DNA from: Monomorium pharaonis
Taxonomy: Eukaryota; Arthropoda; Insecta; Hymenoptera; Formicidae
Assembly: GCF_013373865.1 (NCBI RefSeq)
Contig: NC_050472.1
Location: forward strand, 18,436,136-18,500,135
DNA length: 64,000 nt
Direction of reading: 5' to 3'
Below, piece by piece: positions 10,993-22,700 of the stretch. The number at the start of each line of letters is the position of its first letter. The stretch's first letter is position 1. The notes under the pieces are model-generated. The model was not told the DNA's origin, did no database searches, and saw nothing but the letters and a program-made list of their open reading frames with translations. Made by a program: the position numbers and the translations under genes.

Positions 10993-11892
10993 CCAGGTCT
11001 GTAACTTTAAAATGCGGGTTTTTTCAATAAAAATACGCAATAATTTAGACAAAATGGAAAAATATATTTTATTCAAAATATCGGCCCTCGCTTTCTACAT
11101 ATTTTTGCCATCTAGTAGGCAAATTATGGATGCCATTCCAAAAGAATTGAAAGTTGCGCGAGCCAAACCAGTCGTCGAGCCATTTTTGAACATCTTCATA
11201 AGAATGGAAATGCTGCTCGGCAAGTGAGTGTCTCATGGATGAAAACAGGTGGTAGTCGGAAAGAGCAAGGTCTGGTGAGTACGGCGGGTGAGGTAATATT
11301 TTCCATTCAAGTGCTGCCAAAGTGTTTTTAACCGGTTTTGCTGTGTGACTGGTTGCGTTATCATGCAGCAAAATCACCTTCCCATGCCTTTGAGCCCATC
11401 CTGGTCGTTTTTCGACCAACGCATAATTCAAATTGATCATTTGTTGTCGGTAGCGATCAGTATTAACTGTTTCGCCAGGTTTCAGCTTGCAATTCGGTGT
11501 CTTCAAACTTTTTCGGTCGATTTTCACGTTCTTTGTCACTGACATCAAAATCACCACTTCTGAATCGTTTAAACCACCGTTCGCAAGTATCCACAGATAG
11601 AGTATGTGCACCGTATGTTTCCACAAGTATTCGATGTTCTTCCGCTGCTTTTTTCTTCTGATTGAATAAGAAAATCAGCACGTGCCGCAAATGCTCTTTG
11701 TTCGGCTCAAAACTCGACATGTTTACCACCGAAAAAAAAAATGCTACTAACACTTAAACGTTTAAACAAATATGGCGTTTTGAAGCTAACTATCATAGCT
11801 ACAAAATGACATATTGGTTATGACACCAGCATATATAGGTTTTGTGCTCCATCTCTTGGAAAAAAACCCGCATTTTAAAGTTACAGACCTGG
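10993..11892 (-). mobile_element. deleted Mos1-type mariner element
   Basis: Exactly 900 bases between TIRs CCAGGTCTGTAACTTTAAAA and complement, flanked by TA. The empty site is visible in the neighbouring repeat at about 10793 (GTTATAGACCTTGAATCG). Confidence 0.95.
11069..11720 (-). pseudogene. mariner transposase, mauritiana (Mos1-like) subfamily, internal deletion
   Basis: The N-terminal helix-turn-helix part starts at the ATG at 11720 (MSSFEPNKEH) and runs through TCERWFKRFRSGDFDV to FEDTELQ. The C-terminal part, in another frame, resumes at KPGETVNTDRYRQQ and includes HDNATSHT (second catalytic Asp) and YSPDLALSDYHLF (third Asp, 34 residues later as in DD34D enzymes), ending WQKYVESEGRYFE. 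Compared with the usual length of about 345 residues, the middle of roughly 130 residues, with the first catalytic Asp, is missing. Inference: inactive, but able to be moved by a related transposase because the TIRs are intact. An internal deletion with intact ends is common for mariners. Confidence 0.93.
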
Positions 11893-12189
11893 TAGACCTT
11901 GAATCGTAAATTTCATATTCAGAACGATAAGTAGATACGATCATATATAAAAATAGTCGTATTCAGATAAAGTTTTAATCGTTTATTTCAGATACGATAA
12001 GAAACGATAGAATTTTATAACTTTTCTATCTGGCAGGAAATCTAGTGTCCGATAGAAACGATAGATTCAGATAAAATCATATTAAATTTCTATCAAATTT
12101 CTATATGTTTCTATCAGTTTCTATCGTACTTTTTGAACAGGGATAATTATATTTTGCTGACAAAAGTAAACCTTGGTGATGGTGATAGT

Positions 12190-12420
12190 TCTTATCCTTA
12201 CAACATTATCATTGACAATTATAGCAATAATACACATTTTACATCACGCAACATCTCATTTACCTCATCGACACAAGTGTAAAATCTTAATGAACGATGA
12301 TTAAATAGATGAAATGTTAAAAATCCTTAAATAAATTATTTAACCTCTACTACACATGTCACTTGACACGAGCTGACCCATGGCCCGAGCCTATGTGATC
12401 TATTATAAAATTAAAATAAA
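12190..12420. repeat. right half of split palindromic MITE and flank
   Basis: Sequence around 12230-12290 (TTTTACATCACGC, then CGACACAAGTGTAAAATC) is the complement of the left half at 8316-8450. The remainder is A/T-rich with no gene. Confidence 0.55.
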
Positions 12421-12431
12421 ATAGCTCTCTG

Positions 12432-12642
12432 ATTTTACATTAGTGTCGATGAGAGATGAGATGTTGTATGATGTAGAAGAATTGTGTATTGATTAAATGT
12501 TGTTGTAATTGTCAATCAATATTAATAACTATTAATTAGAATCTAATTAATAGTTATTAATATTGATTGACAATTACAGCAATAAACCAATTTTACATCA
12601 CATACCATCTCATCTATTTTATCGACACAAGTGTAAAATCTG
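12432..12642. mobile_element. palindromic MITE
   Basis: Near-perfect palindrome centred on 12540. The arms begin GATTTTACATTAGTGTCGAT, and the central AATTAGAATCTAATT region pairs exactly. About 210 bases, no coding capacity. Confidence 0.8.
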
Positions 12643-12664
12643 AATGTACTATGTTACTCTCTGA

Positions 12665-13383
12665 CAGTGTTGGGTAGTATCTCTAAACATGTATCTAGAT
12701 ACATGTATAGAGATACATTTTGTGTATCTGAACCTGTATCTGAGATACATTTGAATTAGAGTATTTGTATCTGTATCTAGATACAAAACACAGTATCTGA
12801 ACTGCTTTTCAGATACATTTTCAGATACATTTTCAAATACATTTTCACGTACTTTTTGTCTTTATTGGGAAAAAAATGTTTTTTTAAGGTCATTTTTGAT
12901 TTGCTATTACTGTCGATTTAGATTTGTGCAAATAGTACTTATGTATGAAATAACTTTGCTATCTAGTCTAGAGAATCACTAGATTTTGTGCATATTACAT
13001 ACATTATTAATATTATTATTATTATTACAATAAAATATAATTTAAAAGACGAGAAACGCAAGTTTACTTAACAACTCAACAAACAAATAAAAAATTCGGA
13101 AAAGACAGTAAGAGTTCAGCGACAGGTATTTATGCGCAAAAATGTAATTATTTATTTTATAATGCGCTTTTCGTGTTGCGCACAAACATTTAAATTTTTC
13201 AGATTTTTTTATTTGAATAATTTATAAGTATCTGATACGTATCTGAGATACTTTTAAAGTATCTGAGTATCTGTATCTATATACATTTTGATTTGTGTAT
13301 CTGTATCTGTATCTAGATACATTTTTTTATAAGTATCTGTATCTGTATCGAAATACATTTTAAAAGTATCTTACCCAACACTG
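12665..13383. mobile_element. hAT-type MITE with 8-bp target duplication
   Basis: Ends CAGTGTTGGGTA and complement, flanked by the identical 8-mer CTCTCTGA at 12657-12664 and 13384-13391, diagnostic of hAT. The 719-base interior is packed with GTATCTGTATCTAGATAC motifs. No transposase. Its ends resemble those of the large hAT element at 49881-56137 (CAGGGTTGGGTA). Confidence 0.92.
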
Positions 13384-13532
13384 CTCTCTGATTAATTATT
13401 TCTTAATGTATTATTCTCTGATTAATTATTAATTTTACATTGGTGTCGATGATTAAATAAATGAGATGTTTAAAAATCAACATAACCTCATACTATACAT
13501 GTCACTTTGCGTGAGCTGGTAATACATGGCGC

Positions 13533-13650
13533 GAGATCCGATAATCTCGGGTGCTCGCAAGTCGCGTATTCGCGTAAAGACTGTAAAGATCACGGTCGGG
13601 CTCGCGCTGCGCTTTCATTTGGCGCGAGCCATTACCGTGTTTCTTGAGTA
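13533..13650. repeat. GC-rich direct repeat, copy 1
   Basis: Starts GAGATCCGATAATCTCGGGT and runs through GGGCTCGCGCTGCGCTTTCA. Repeated in the same orientation at 13954-14066 with few differences. Much richer in G and C than its surroundings. Confidence 0.85.
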
Positions 13651-13953
13651 TCATGCGTGATCATGCGTGAAACGAACCACTATATTTTGTCGGTATGATA
13701 GATTCCTAAATAACCTAACGTTCATATAACACACAACGCCTCTTGTGTCAAAAGTGTGAAAGTGACATTTTCTGATGAGAGATCGAGGACAACGATGACG
13801 TTTCTTAAATGAAAATTTTTATATTTGGACTTTGCGTCGTGATATCTCCTCTCATAGGGTACGTAGAGGAAAAATAAAAATAGTTTTCTTATACAAATCT
13901 ACCCCGAACTTTCGATTGAGCCTAGTTAAAACTTGATCCGTTTAGCCGTTTCT

Positions 13954-14066
13954 GAGATCCGATAATCTCGGGTGCTCGCAAGTCGCGTACTCGTGTAAAG
14001 AGCACGGTCGGGCTCGCGCTGCGCTTTCACTTGGCGCGAGCCACTACCGTGTCTCTTGATTATATG
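13954..14066. repeat. GC-rich direct repeat, copy 2
   Basis: Second copy of 13533-13650, starting GAGATCCGATAATCTCGG. It abuts the Penelope-like coding fragment that follows. Confidence 0.85.
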
Positions 14067-14160
14067 GCCAGTAATTACTGAATGTTTAGAGGGATCTTGT
14101 TTAATGTTATTTATATGCTTCTTTATTCGCGTTTTTAACAAAAACTAACTCATTTCGTCT
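14067..14160 (-). pseudogene. Penelope-like / GIY-YIG endonuclease fragment
   Basis: Minus-strand residues LKTRIKKHINNIKQDPSK and then HSVITGHIIKRHG match the pattern (RIKEH, then S-x-I-x-x-H) seen in the GIY-YIG endonuclease domain of Penelope-like retroelements. About 30 residues remain. Coding is cut by the GC-rich repeat at 13954-14066, which replaces the expected downstream part. Low certainty, since this rests on motif likeness only. Confidence 0.4.
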
Positions 14161-14457
14161 CTACATTAATTACACGTAAGTTAGTTTATAGTGAATATAG
14201 TTTATAGTGAAGGAGAAAAAAATAGCTTTAATTTGATATGTTTATATTTACTTATATTACATTATTTAAAAATTATTTTATTAATGAATATTTAGAAATT
14301 ATTATGTAAATCAATCTTATGTAAATGAACAAAATGTAAAAGGATAAGAACGAAAGTAGTTTTAAGAAAATAATCATTAGATATTATAAAGAAATAATGT
14401 ACAGAGATAAGTAAAAAATAATAAGTAAGGAATAAAAAAAAATGTTACGAGCTTTAA

Positions 14458-15107
14458 CCCATTAAGTCCCAAGCAGACAGTTTTTTGTTACTTTTTTCAG
14501 TGATATTTTATACTATGAATTTAATTCTCAAAAAATTTCAAATCAACTTTTTTTTATGTAAAATTTTCTGAACTTTTAATATCCGTCGTCAGAATTTTTC
14601 AAAATTGCGATCTGGACAATTTACGTTAATTTATTTACAAAAAAAAGCTGATTTTTATTTACTGAAATTTTTTTTTAAATCAATATTTACACATAGAAAA
14701 CGGATGGAAATATTTCTGAGAAAACTCTTATGTCCATGGATCATGAACTTTCAAATGTGAATATATTTCAATTCAAGATGATGACATCCAATATAGCGGT
14801 TAGAAGATGGAAAATCTATGAAATCTTCGATTTTTCCGAATGTAAATATTTCTTTCAATCGCTTTATCATTCAAATTGGTTTTCAGAGGTTTTTTGAGGA
14901 TTGAAATTTTTGAGGATTAGATTCATAATATAAAATAGCACTGAAAAAAGCCACAGAAAATTGTGCGCTTAGGACTTAGGGTGCGTTCGGGGAGACGCTA
15001 TTAGCGCTACCAGCATCAGTCCATCTTCATTACTCATTAAAAGTAGAATAAGGATAAACTGATGCTGATAGCGCTAACAACGTCTCTTCGAACACACCCT
15101 TAATGGA
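14458..15107. mobile_element. TTAA-type MITE (unit T2)
   Basis: Left end TTAA then CCCATTAAGTCCCAAGC; right end GCGCTTAGGACTTAATGG (once the nested MITE is removed), followed by a mutated TTGA. The ends are complementary and bracketed by the repeat at 14260-15215. Non-coding. Confidence 0.6.
14979..15099. mobile_element. PIF/Harbinger-type MITE
   Basis: 121 bases. TIRs GGGTGCGTTCGGGGAGACG and, inverted, GGGTGTGTTCGAAGAGACG, with a palindromic interior (TAGCGCTA, CAGCATCAGT). Flanked by TTA on both sides, the Harbinger target. Confidence 0.88.
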
Positions 15108-15234
15108 TTGAAAAAAAATAATAAAAACTATCATAATTCTTAATATTATTTATAATTTGTGATGCTGGAATTAATTGTATCTATTATATACCTTATTAAT
15201 GCATTAATATGGTTATATATTTTTTGTTATATAT

Positions 15235-15237
15235 ATG

Positions 15238-15282
<45 letters not shown>
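15235..15282. repeat. (TA)n microsatellite
   Basis: Uninterrupted TA run. The ORFs reading YIYIYI across it are artefacts. Confidence 0.95.
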
Positions 15283-15285
<3 letters not shown>

Positions 15286-16165
15286 ATTGTTAAAAACATA
15301 TTTGAAAAAGAATCAAATCGGCGCCGAACCCTTTTCTATGAACACGCGTATGACACTTCTTTTTTTAGTTATTTATATATTTTATTATATTTTTTATTTA
15401 ATTATAATACTTATTTTTTTTTTTTAATCCACGCATTGTATGATCTGTGACTTTGCGGCTACAAGTTTATTAACCGCAGTGTTTCTCAACAATTTTTATA
15501 TGTCAATTTTATACTTAAAAAGGATTTAAAGACAGTCAAAACGTTGTATCTAATACTTTTTTAATTAATAATAAATTTGGCAGTTGGATCGAATTCACCA
15601 GATCTGAGTTATTATTTTTGGATAATTTATCACTGGCGACAATAAGTTTTAATTGTATTTTGTTAAAATGGCTATTCAAATTTTAAAAAATTATGCTTGA
15701 AAAATGGCATTATTGGTTATCACTGCTGCTTTTGCAGGAATTATCCAAAAGCGAAACTTTATAAAGTTAAAACAAATGACAATTGAAATAGATTTGGTGC
15801 TTGACTTTACTGTTTGTCGAAATATTGGTTGTGTTCAATAGAAAAAACAGTTTTGCAACTGTTGTAAAATTCTTTTATATGGTTACTTTATACATTTAGA
15901 TTCGACAGGAAAATTAAGGACACGAATCAATCATATTGAAGAATTTTACGGAAGGTGTCAAGCTGTGTTTTTTGTTGAACGCAGCTATTGTTGAACAAAA
16001 TGACAACTGCTTGAAATTGACGTAGCAGTTCTTTACTATCAATTTTGTTTAATTATACACGCGAACATCTAGTGTTGGCGGCTTCATCTAGTACAGGCGA
16101 TATTAAATATGTATAGATTTCTGATTTAAAAAAAATTATTCAAGCTGGTAATATAAATTTCTATA
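15283..16165. other. A/T-rich stretch, possible transposase relic
   Basis: No intact ORF. At about 15590 one frame reads SNSPDLSYYFW, faintly like the SPDL motif of DDE transposases. Too little to call a gene. Confidence 0.3.
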
Positions 16166-16932
16166 AGTGGGTTTTGTTTGCTTACATTTTCAGTTGCCTT
16201 TGTTTGCACACAAATTTTGCAGAGGTGTCCGATTAGTTTTCTTCCCGATTGTTTACATCCCGATTGTCTACAGCTTCGTTTGCACACACAAAAATAATTA
16301 AGGTACAAAAGTACGATTCCACACAAGACATTATTGCGCTTATGCACATTGCACACATAACATTATTGCGCACAAACACATTGCACACATAAGCTAAAGA
16401 AACAATATTAACACATTGCACACGTGACATTATTGCACACACGCACATTGCACACATATCATTGCGCTCATACACTCTGGAGGCACGATTCCAATAACTT
16501 GGGCGCCTTGATTTGACGATGATTTCTGATAATATTCTTTATGCTGAAAAAAATCGTATAGATTTTATAGGGCTAACTGCTTTAGTTTTCGAGATATACA
16601 TATTGTGTACGTACGCAATAATATCATGTGTGCAATGTGTATGAGCGTAATAATGTCATGTGTGCAATGTACATATGCGCAAGAGTGTCATGTGTGCAAT
16701 GTGTTTGTGCGCAATATTATCATGTGTGCAATGTGTATGAATATATTAATATCATGTGTGCAATGTGCATATGCGCAATAATGTCTTGTGTGCAATCGTA
16801 TTTTTGTATCTTAATTATTTTCATGTAAACAAAGCTGTAGACAATCGGGAATGTAGGCAATCGGACACCTATCCAAAATTTGTGTGCAAACGACGCTGTA
16901 GACAATTCGGAATGTAGACAAACGGGACCCCT
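16166..16932. mobile_element. palindromic element built on a 32-bp minisatellite
   Basis: Ends AGTGGGTTTTGTTTGC and inverted AGGGGTCCCGTTTGTC, flanked by TA. Both arms contain GTTTGCACACAAATTTTG and CCCGATTGTCTACAGC. The inner part of each arm is an array of a 32-base unit, so the array occurs in both orientations. Cysteine-rich ORFs here are shadows of the repeat. Confidence 0.75.
16626..16785. repeat. 32-bp minisatellite, five units
   Basis: ATGTGTGCAATGTGTATG plus about 14 variable bases, period exactly 32, five units. An inverted, less regular array lies at about 16331-16470. Confidence 0.9.
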
Positions 16933-17889
16933 TATTTTTATTAGGTATTAACATTTTTATTGAATATTTATTTAATAAAATTAAGATATCTGTGAGGAAA
17001 AAATTTTGTTTAAAATATTTTAACAAGTTAAAAACAATAATATTAAAAAAGTTGTTGCAGACTTTTACATTTTATAATGATCTTTAAAAAATACAGACAT
17101 AATGGCGATAAATTTAAAAAGTATAATTATTTTAGCATGTAAAAAAGAAATAGTTTTACAGTGATTTATAAACGCAATAAATATAAACAAGAAAAAGGAT
17201 TTAATATATGCATTATAAAAATATTAATTTTTTACAATTAATATTTTTGTTATAAAATACATTTATACGAAATATATTACTTTTTATCTTAATGCAAATT
17301 ATTATTATATATAAATTATGTAAAAATATAAAGAATCCATTTTCAAAGAAGACAACAAGATGTATGTGTATCCTTATTCGGAACCAACTGAATTAGGAGA
17401 TCTGCTTACATTTTTTTACTCTACTCATTATATTAAAAATATTTATTTGAGAAGTAAATATATAAAAAGTAATAAAAAATTGAAAAATTCAAATTTACTT
17501 ACGTTCAAAGACGCAAACATCGTCAGCAATTTTATGTGGCACAAATACAATTTTGACTTCGCATTGATTGAAGATAGATTATCGAGTCCTGCGTTATTTG
17601 AGAAGATCCTAATCATTAATCGTTAAGAACACGGGTATTCGAGGATTCTGTAAGAATACGGATGGCGTATAGCATACGCTAAGCCAAAAAATAGTATAAC
17701 TGCTCAAAATCGGTACTCAAAATGTTTATTTAATAAATAAAAGCAAGTGTTTAGAACACTTTTTATTTTTTAAAAATACAGAGCATTTAAAAAACGATTT
17801 TATGAATAAAATTAACACAAATAAAGTAACAAGAAAATGGTTGAATCTTAAAATGGTTAGAAATTTGTAGTAAAAAAATTATAATAGTA
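16933..17889. other. A/T-rich stretch with one unrecognised 88-codon ORF
   Basis: The only ORF of note is 17360-17626 (+), 88 residues starting MYVYPYSEPTELGDLL. It has no motif I recognise, no clear splice signals and ordinary composition. It may be chance or a relic. The rest is A/T-rich with no feature. Confidence 0.25.
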
Positions 17890-19142
17890 CCCAATGAACA
17901 CAGTAATATACATAGTAGCAATGTAACAGCAATGTAACCGAATATAACAGGTTACATTACTCTGATGTTACACGTAACTTACATATAAGTTACAATTTCC
18001 GACTCAGCAATATAACATGTTATATAACATGTTATCTAACCGTCGTACAACAGTTACATGCGTTCCGTTTCACGCACGATACGCATATCCTGTTTCTGAA
18101 AATGATAATATAAAGAGACTTCTAAAAGATAATATAATGATGTCAGAATGTTAACCAATGCGCCGTTTTTTGAGAACAGAAAAATATCATGAAACTGATA
18201 TCTAAAAGATTTCTTAAATCGAATATCTTTAAACTGCAACTAGAGAAAAATAAAATAAAATAAAAATTTCTTTTTTTTTAATTATTTTTATCAACAGTAC
18301 ATACTAAATTTAGGACAAATTTTTATTAATTAATTAAATTTAAATTATATTATTTTATTCTTACTTGCCGCTGGTAGATTTTGAACCTGGGATCTTAGGA
18401 TGACGAACCTTGTACTTTATCCGCTGCGCCAATTTGACTCATCGATGGGTACTTGTTATTGTCTACATATACCTATATGTTATAAACTGACGCAATTATA
18501 TTATTTTTTATAAAAGCAATTAAATTTTGCAAAACGTATTAAAAATAAATAGCATTAATTTATTTACTTATTCATTTTATTGTTAAATTTATTTTTTTCC
18601 ATAACCTTAATAATTTGATGGAAATTGCGATCTATTTAGCACTAATACTTTAAAGCGTTTAAATGGTTAATTAGATGGTTAACTATATATAGATCATATA
18701 TTCTAAGAAAAATTAAATAGTACATTTATTATCCTGTTTTTGTTCAGTACATGATGAATTTAGATTTTGTGCTTTTTTTCGTGCGCAGTAATTGTAGACA
18801 AACCGTTATTTTTGAAAACATTATTTTTATAATAATTTTTTTAAATGTTAAATGGATCTCTCATTCAGGATGTTACAGTGTTGTCTCATTTCTGAGTCAA
18901 CTACGACGTACGTATCGTTTCGTAATAACATTGATACGAGCGTGTTATGTTACGATTATACAATTTTTGTTACATAACTCCAACGCCAAAACGATGTATA
19001 ACAGTTATATTACTTGCGTATAACAAATGTTGCATAACAGGTTATTCTTATGTTATATAGCACATATATATCACAAGAATAACAATGTTACATTACATGT
19101 AACTTCCATGTTATATTGCCGTTATAAAACGTGTTTACTGGG
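17890..19142 (+). mobile_element. CCCAGTGAACACA family, copy A1
   Basis: Ends CCCAATGAACACAGTAATAT and inverted CCCAGTAAACACG, flanked by TA on both sides. Contains a TAACA/TGTTA-rich subterminal block, a tRNA-like sequence, and no transposase. Close copies lie at 39292-41408 and 43440-44513. Confidence 0.85.
18366..18442 (-). other. tRNA-like sequence within A1
   Basis: Minus strand reads TTGGCGCAGCGGATAAAG (box A-like) and GGTTCAAAATC (box B-like), with about 32 bases between. The same module occurs in A2 and A3. Mispaired stems argue against a working tRNA. Confidence 0.5.
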
Positions 19143-19144
19143 TA

Positions 19145-19424
19145 TGAACACACAGTTGGCGAGAGCTATGGCTATGCAACTCATTATAAGGACTCGGCTT
19201 TATGGATGGCGCCGTCTTCTATGGCGCTCGTAGAGTATCCTCTCTAGTTTTTCTTTCTCCTATGCCTTCTCTCTGCTTCCGTCCAAGAACGCACGCGTAT
19301 ACTCGATTCCATCTTTATCGTTTGTTATATTAGCTCTCAGAGCGCACGTTGTACAAGAAATATACCGATCGTGTTGATATATCCAGTGGTACAGAGTTAT
19401 TCAGTATCCCCATTTATCCCATCA
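19145..19424 (+). repeat. probable 5' LTR of copia element, with primer-binding site after it
   Basis: Starts TGAACACACAGTTGG and ends CCCATCA. It is followed at 19425 by GGTTATGGG, as in the primer-binding site of copia elements that use an internal half of initiator tRNA-Met. Lies 340 bases before the gag ORF. No 3' LTR is present to confirm the borders. Confidence 0.5.
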
Positions 19425-19764
19425 GGTTATGGGTTTAGATATCTGAGATTATATTAACTCGTGGATATTAACGGAACATGCGGGAACATCTACCTTCGTA
19501 GCATCGGTTCCAGAATCTTTGGTGCGTGTGCGAGAACACGAGAGAAAACGACGTCGACGCGATCGCGAAAGAAGAGGAAGTGAAACTCTCCGATCGAGCA
19601 TATACGGAAGCCGTCGCGTATGCGCAAAAAAACGTTTGATCGTTTCGCGTCGGAAGCATTGAAACTACCGTGTCGTCTTGTAAAGTGATCGGTGAAATCA
19701 TCCTTCACTGGACGCACCGGCGCATCAGCATTTTCTCGAGGAGAAGGCAGATCATCACGCCAGA

Positions 19765-22700
19765 ATGAACACGAGCGGCATTGTACGTATAGAGGCGCTC
19801 GGGCGCGATAATTACGACACCTGGAAGCTACAAATGCGCGCGCTACTGATAAAGAACGACGCATGGGGCTATGTAAGCGGCGAAATACTGAAGCCCGAGC
19901 TAACAGGAACAAACGCAGCGGAAATACGGGACTGGCGTATCAAGGACAAAAAGGCGAAATCAGATTTAATCCTATCTATAGTAGCGAGTCAGTTAAAGTT
20001 AGTCAAAAACTGTGAGACGTCGCGAGAATTATGGACAAAACTGGAAAGCACGTTTCAATCGAAAGGACCTGCTCGTAAAGCCACGCTATTAAAAACACTC
20101 ACTTTAAAGAAAATGTGTGAAGGTGGCGACGTACGTGAGCATTTGCATGATTTTTTTGATGCCGTGGATGAGTTGTCGGAAATGGATGTTGTCATAAATC
20201 CAGACTAGCTTGTTATAACGATACTTTATAGTTTGCCTTCAAGCTTCGAAAATTTCAGGATCGCAATCGAAAGCTTCCGACGCCCGAGAACCTGCTCGCC
20301 AAAATAGTAAAAGAGTTCGACGCAAGGAAGAGTACGTTAAACGAATCGCAAGATGCTTTATTCCTTAACAGAAAGAAGCGGAATTATTCGAAACACAGTG
20401 CGGTAAAGAGGAACCGAAGAGGAACAAGAGCTTTAGATTCAAGTGCTACAAGTGTCAAGAGAAGGAACACAAAGCTTCAGAGTGCCCGTCGTCGAAGATG
20501 AAAAACAAAAATTTCTCTCGCGTATTTCTTCTATTGACTGAAAACACGTCCGATGCTTGCCAAGTCGCAGACTGCTCAAATAGAGGTATGTGGTGTCCTG
20601 ATAGCGGATGTACTTCACACATGTGTAAAAATATCAATGTGTTCACTGAAGTGGTGAATCCGGTACATTGAAACTAGCCAGCAATACGTCTGTGGATATC
20701 AAGGCCAGAGGGGTAGCAAAGATCATGACGACGACGAACGGGAAGAGGAGCGAAGTGATCCTGAACGGAGCGCTACACGTTCCTGAATTGCGCATGAATT
20801 TATTGTCAGTTTCTAAGATGGCAGATAAAGGTTTCCAAATTCTGTTTAATAAGCAGATAGTCGTAATCACCGATCCAAAAAGGCGCACGAGGTTGATTGC
20901 CAGAAGAATCAACAATCTGTACTACATTCATGGAGGATCACCCGATTATTGCAAAAGTGCCGAAGAAACCAGTCAGGTTGCGACGTCGATGAACATGATT
21001 GAAACTTGGCATGGGTCATTTCAATTTTCGCGATCTCGTTCAAGGAAGCAAAAGTGGAGCTATTCAAGGCATCGATCTACGACATGAACTCGAAGATTTA
21101 AACTGTGATATTTGCATTTAGGGGAAAATGGTACGACCTTTGTTTCTCAAGAAATCAGCGGGAAACCGAGAAGTTGGAGCTAGTTCATACGGACATTTGT
21201 GGACCAATGCGGATTACTTTAAACGGCGGATTGCAATACTTTATATCGCGATCATTGATGATCATACGAGGTGAACGGAGATAATGTTCATCAAGAGTAA
21301 AGATCGGGCACTCGAAGAATTCAAGGCCTACAAGGCCTTTGTCGAGAAACAACATGGCGTGAAGATAAAAGCGATTCAATCCGACAATGGCCGGGAATAC
21401 GTGAACAAGGAGTTTGATGAATACTTGAAGATCCAGAGGATACAACGTCTTCTAACAACGGCTTACGGTCCAGAACAAAATGGTGTGGCAGAGAAGAAAA
21501 ACCGGACCTTAGTGGACTCAGCGCGATGTTTTCTTCAATTTCGTCTATCTGCGTCATTTTGGGCTGAAGCGGTTTCGACAGCGAATTACATAAGAAACCG
21601 TTGTCCAATGAAGAAACTCGACGATAGAACTCCTTACGAGATCTGAAAAGGCAGGGTTCCGTCTGTAAGCTATTCCAAAAATTTGGTTGCAAAGCTTTCT
21701 GCGTAGATAAAACCTCTGCCAAAGGAAAGTTCGAATTGATTTAGAGTAGAAATATTTATCGGATATATCGAAGAGTCTAAAGAATTTAGAGTTTGGTTAT
21801 CCGACTCCAAAAAGGGCGAGATCACTCGAGACGTAAAATTTCTGGAAGCCCCCTTGAAAGAGACGAGAGTTCATCTTGAAGATTTTTATTCACAAGATAA
21901 GTCCAAGGATTGACCAACGACGGGTGACATTCACGTCGAGTGACTTGTCTTCGCGATCTGACGACATCGACGAAGGAGGTGTCGAGGGAGACATCGAGGA
22001 ACGACAGGAAATCGAAGATCAAGACGAAGAGCGTGCACAAAATTAGAGACGAGGACGTCCACTTTTTATCAGAACAGGGAGACCCGGAAGGCCTCGAGAA
22101 GATTACGGTTACGATGCCGACGAGCATACGGAGCTTGCATGTGTGGCCGAGATCCCATTAGATATGCAATGTCAAGCACAAATTACTCCGAGTGGATGGA
22201 CGCAATGGCTGCGGAGGTGATTTCCTTAATAAAAAACGACGTATGGAAGCTGGTGGAACATCCAAGAGATCAACAGGTAATTGAAAGCAGATTTGTTCTG
22301 CGCAACAAATTCAACTCCGATGGATCAATCGAGAAACGGAAGGCACGCGTCGTCGCGAGGGGATTTTTCCAAACGCCTGGAATCGATTATCATGAAACTT
22401 TCGCTTCTGTAGCGAGAATGGATTCCATATGTGCCATAATGGCTGTTGTTGCACAAAGAAGTATGAGGATTGAACAACTTGACGTTACTACGCCTATCTT
22501 AATGGCGACGTCGAAGAGGATATTTTATGGAAGCACCGGAATACTTGGAAGACGCCTTAGAACACATTATTTGGATGTGTTCCAGATGAACAAACGACTT
22601 TATTAAGGAAGTGGCGAAGAAGATGCTGGAAGACATTCAACAATCCGACGTCGTTTGCTTTCTAAATAAGGCTTTATACGGACTTCACCAGGCAGGTGAA

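Larger units (their letters stand above)
8503..12143. mobile_element. large TA-flanked repeat-built element
   Basis: Ends TCCCTGTTAAAAAAATCCGA and, inverted, TCCCTGTTCAAAAAGTACGA, flanked by TA. The interior consists of repeated A/T-rich blocks with the theme CGATAGAAAC / TCGTTTCTATC in both directions. Two younger elements sit inside (9479-10232 and 10993-11892). No transposase of its own. Probably a mariner-type non-autonomous element. Confidence 0.7.
14260..15215. repeat. second, diverged copy of the pogo-like 3' flank, interrupted
   Basis: 14275-14440 and 15120-15215 match 1793-1960 and 1980-2080 respectively (shared ATTCTTAATATTATTTATAA). The 650-base TTAA element at 14458-15107 separates the halves. 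Confidence 0.7.

Noticed and set aside
15590..15660. SNSPDLSYYFW-like frame suggesting a transposase remnant
   Set aside because: Only about 11 residues match a generic motif, with stops on both sides; kept only as a note in the gap entry.
16331..16785. Regular 32-base repeats resembling a CRISPR array
   Set aside because: Units are contiguous with no unique spacers, occur in both orientations inside a palindromic element, and the genome is eukaryotic.
19145..19160. Apparent link between the copia LTR start TGAACACA and the CCCAGTGAACACA termini next to it
   Set aside because: Only eight bases in common; the element end at 19142 and its TA are fully accounted for without the LTR.
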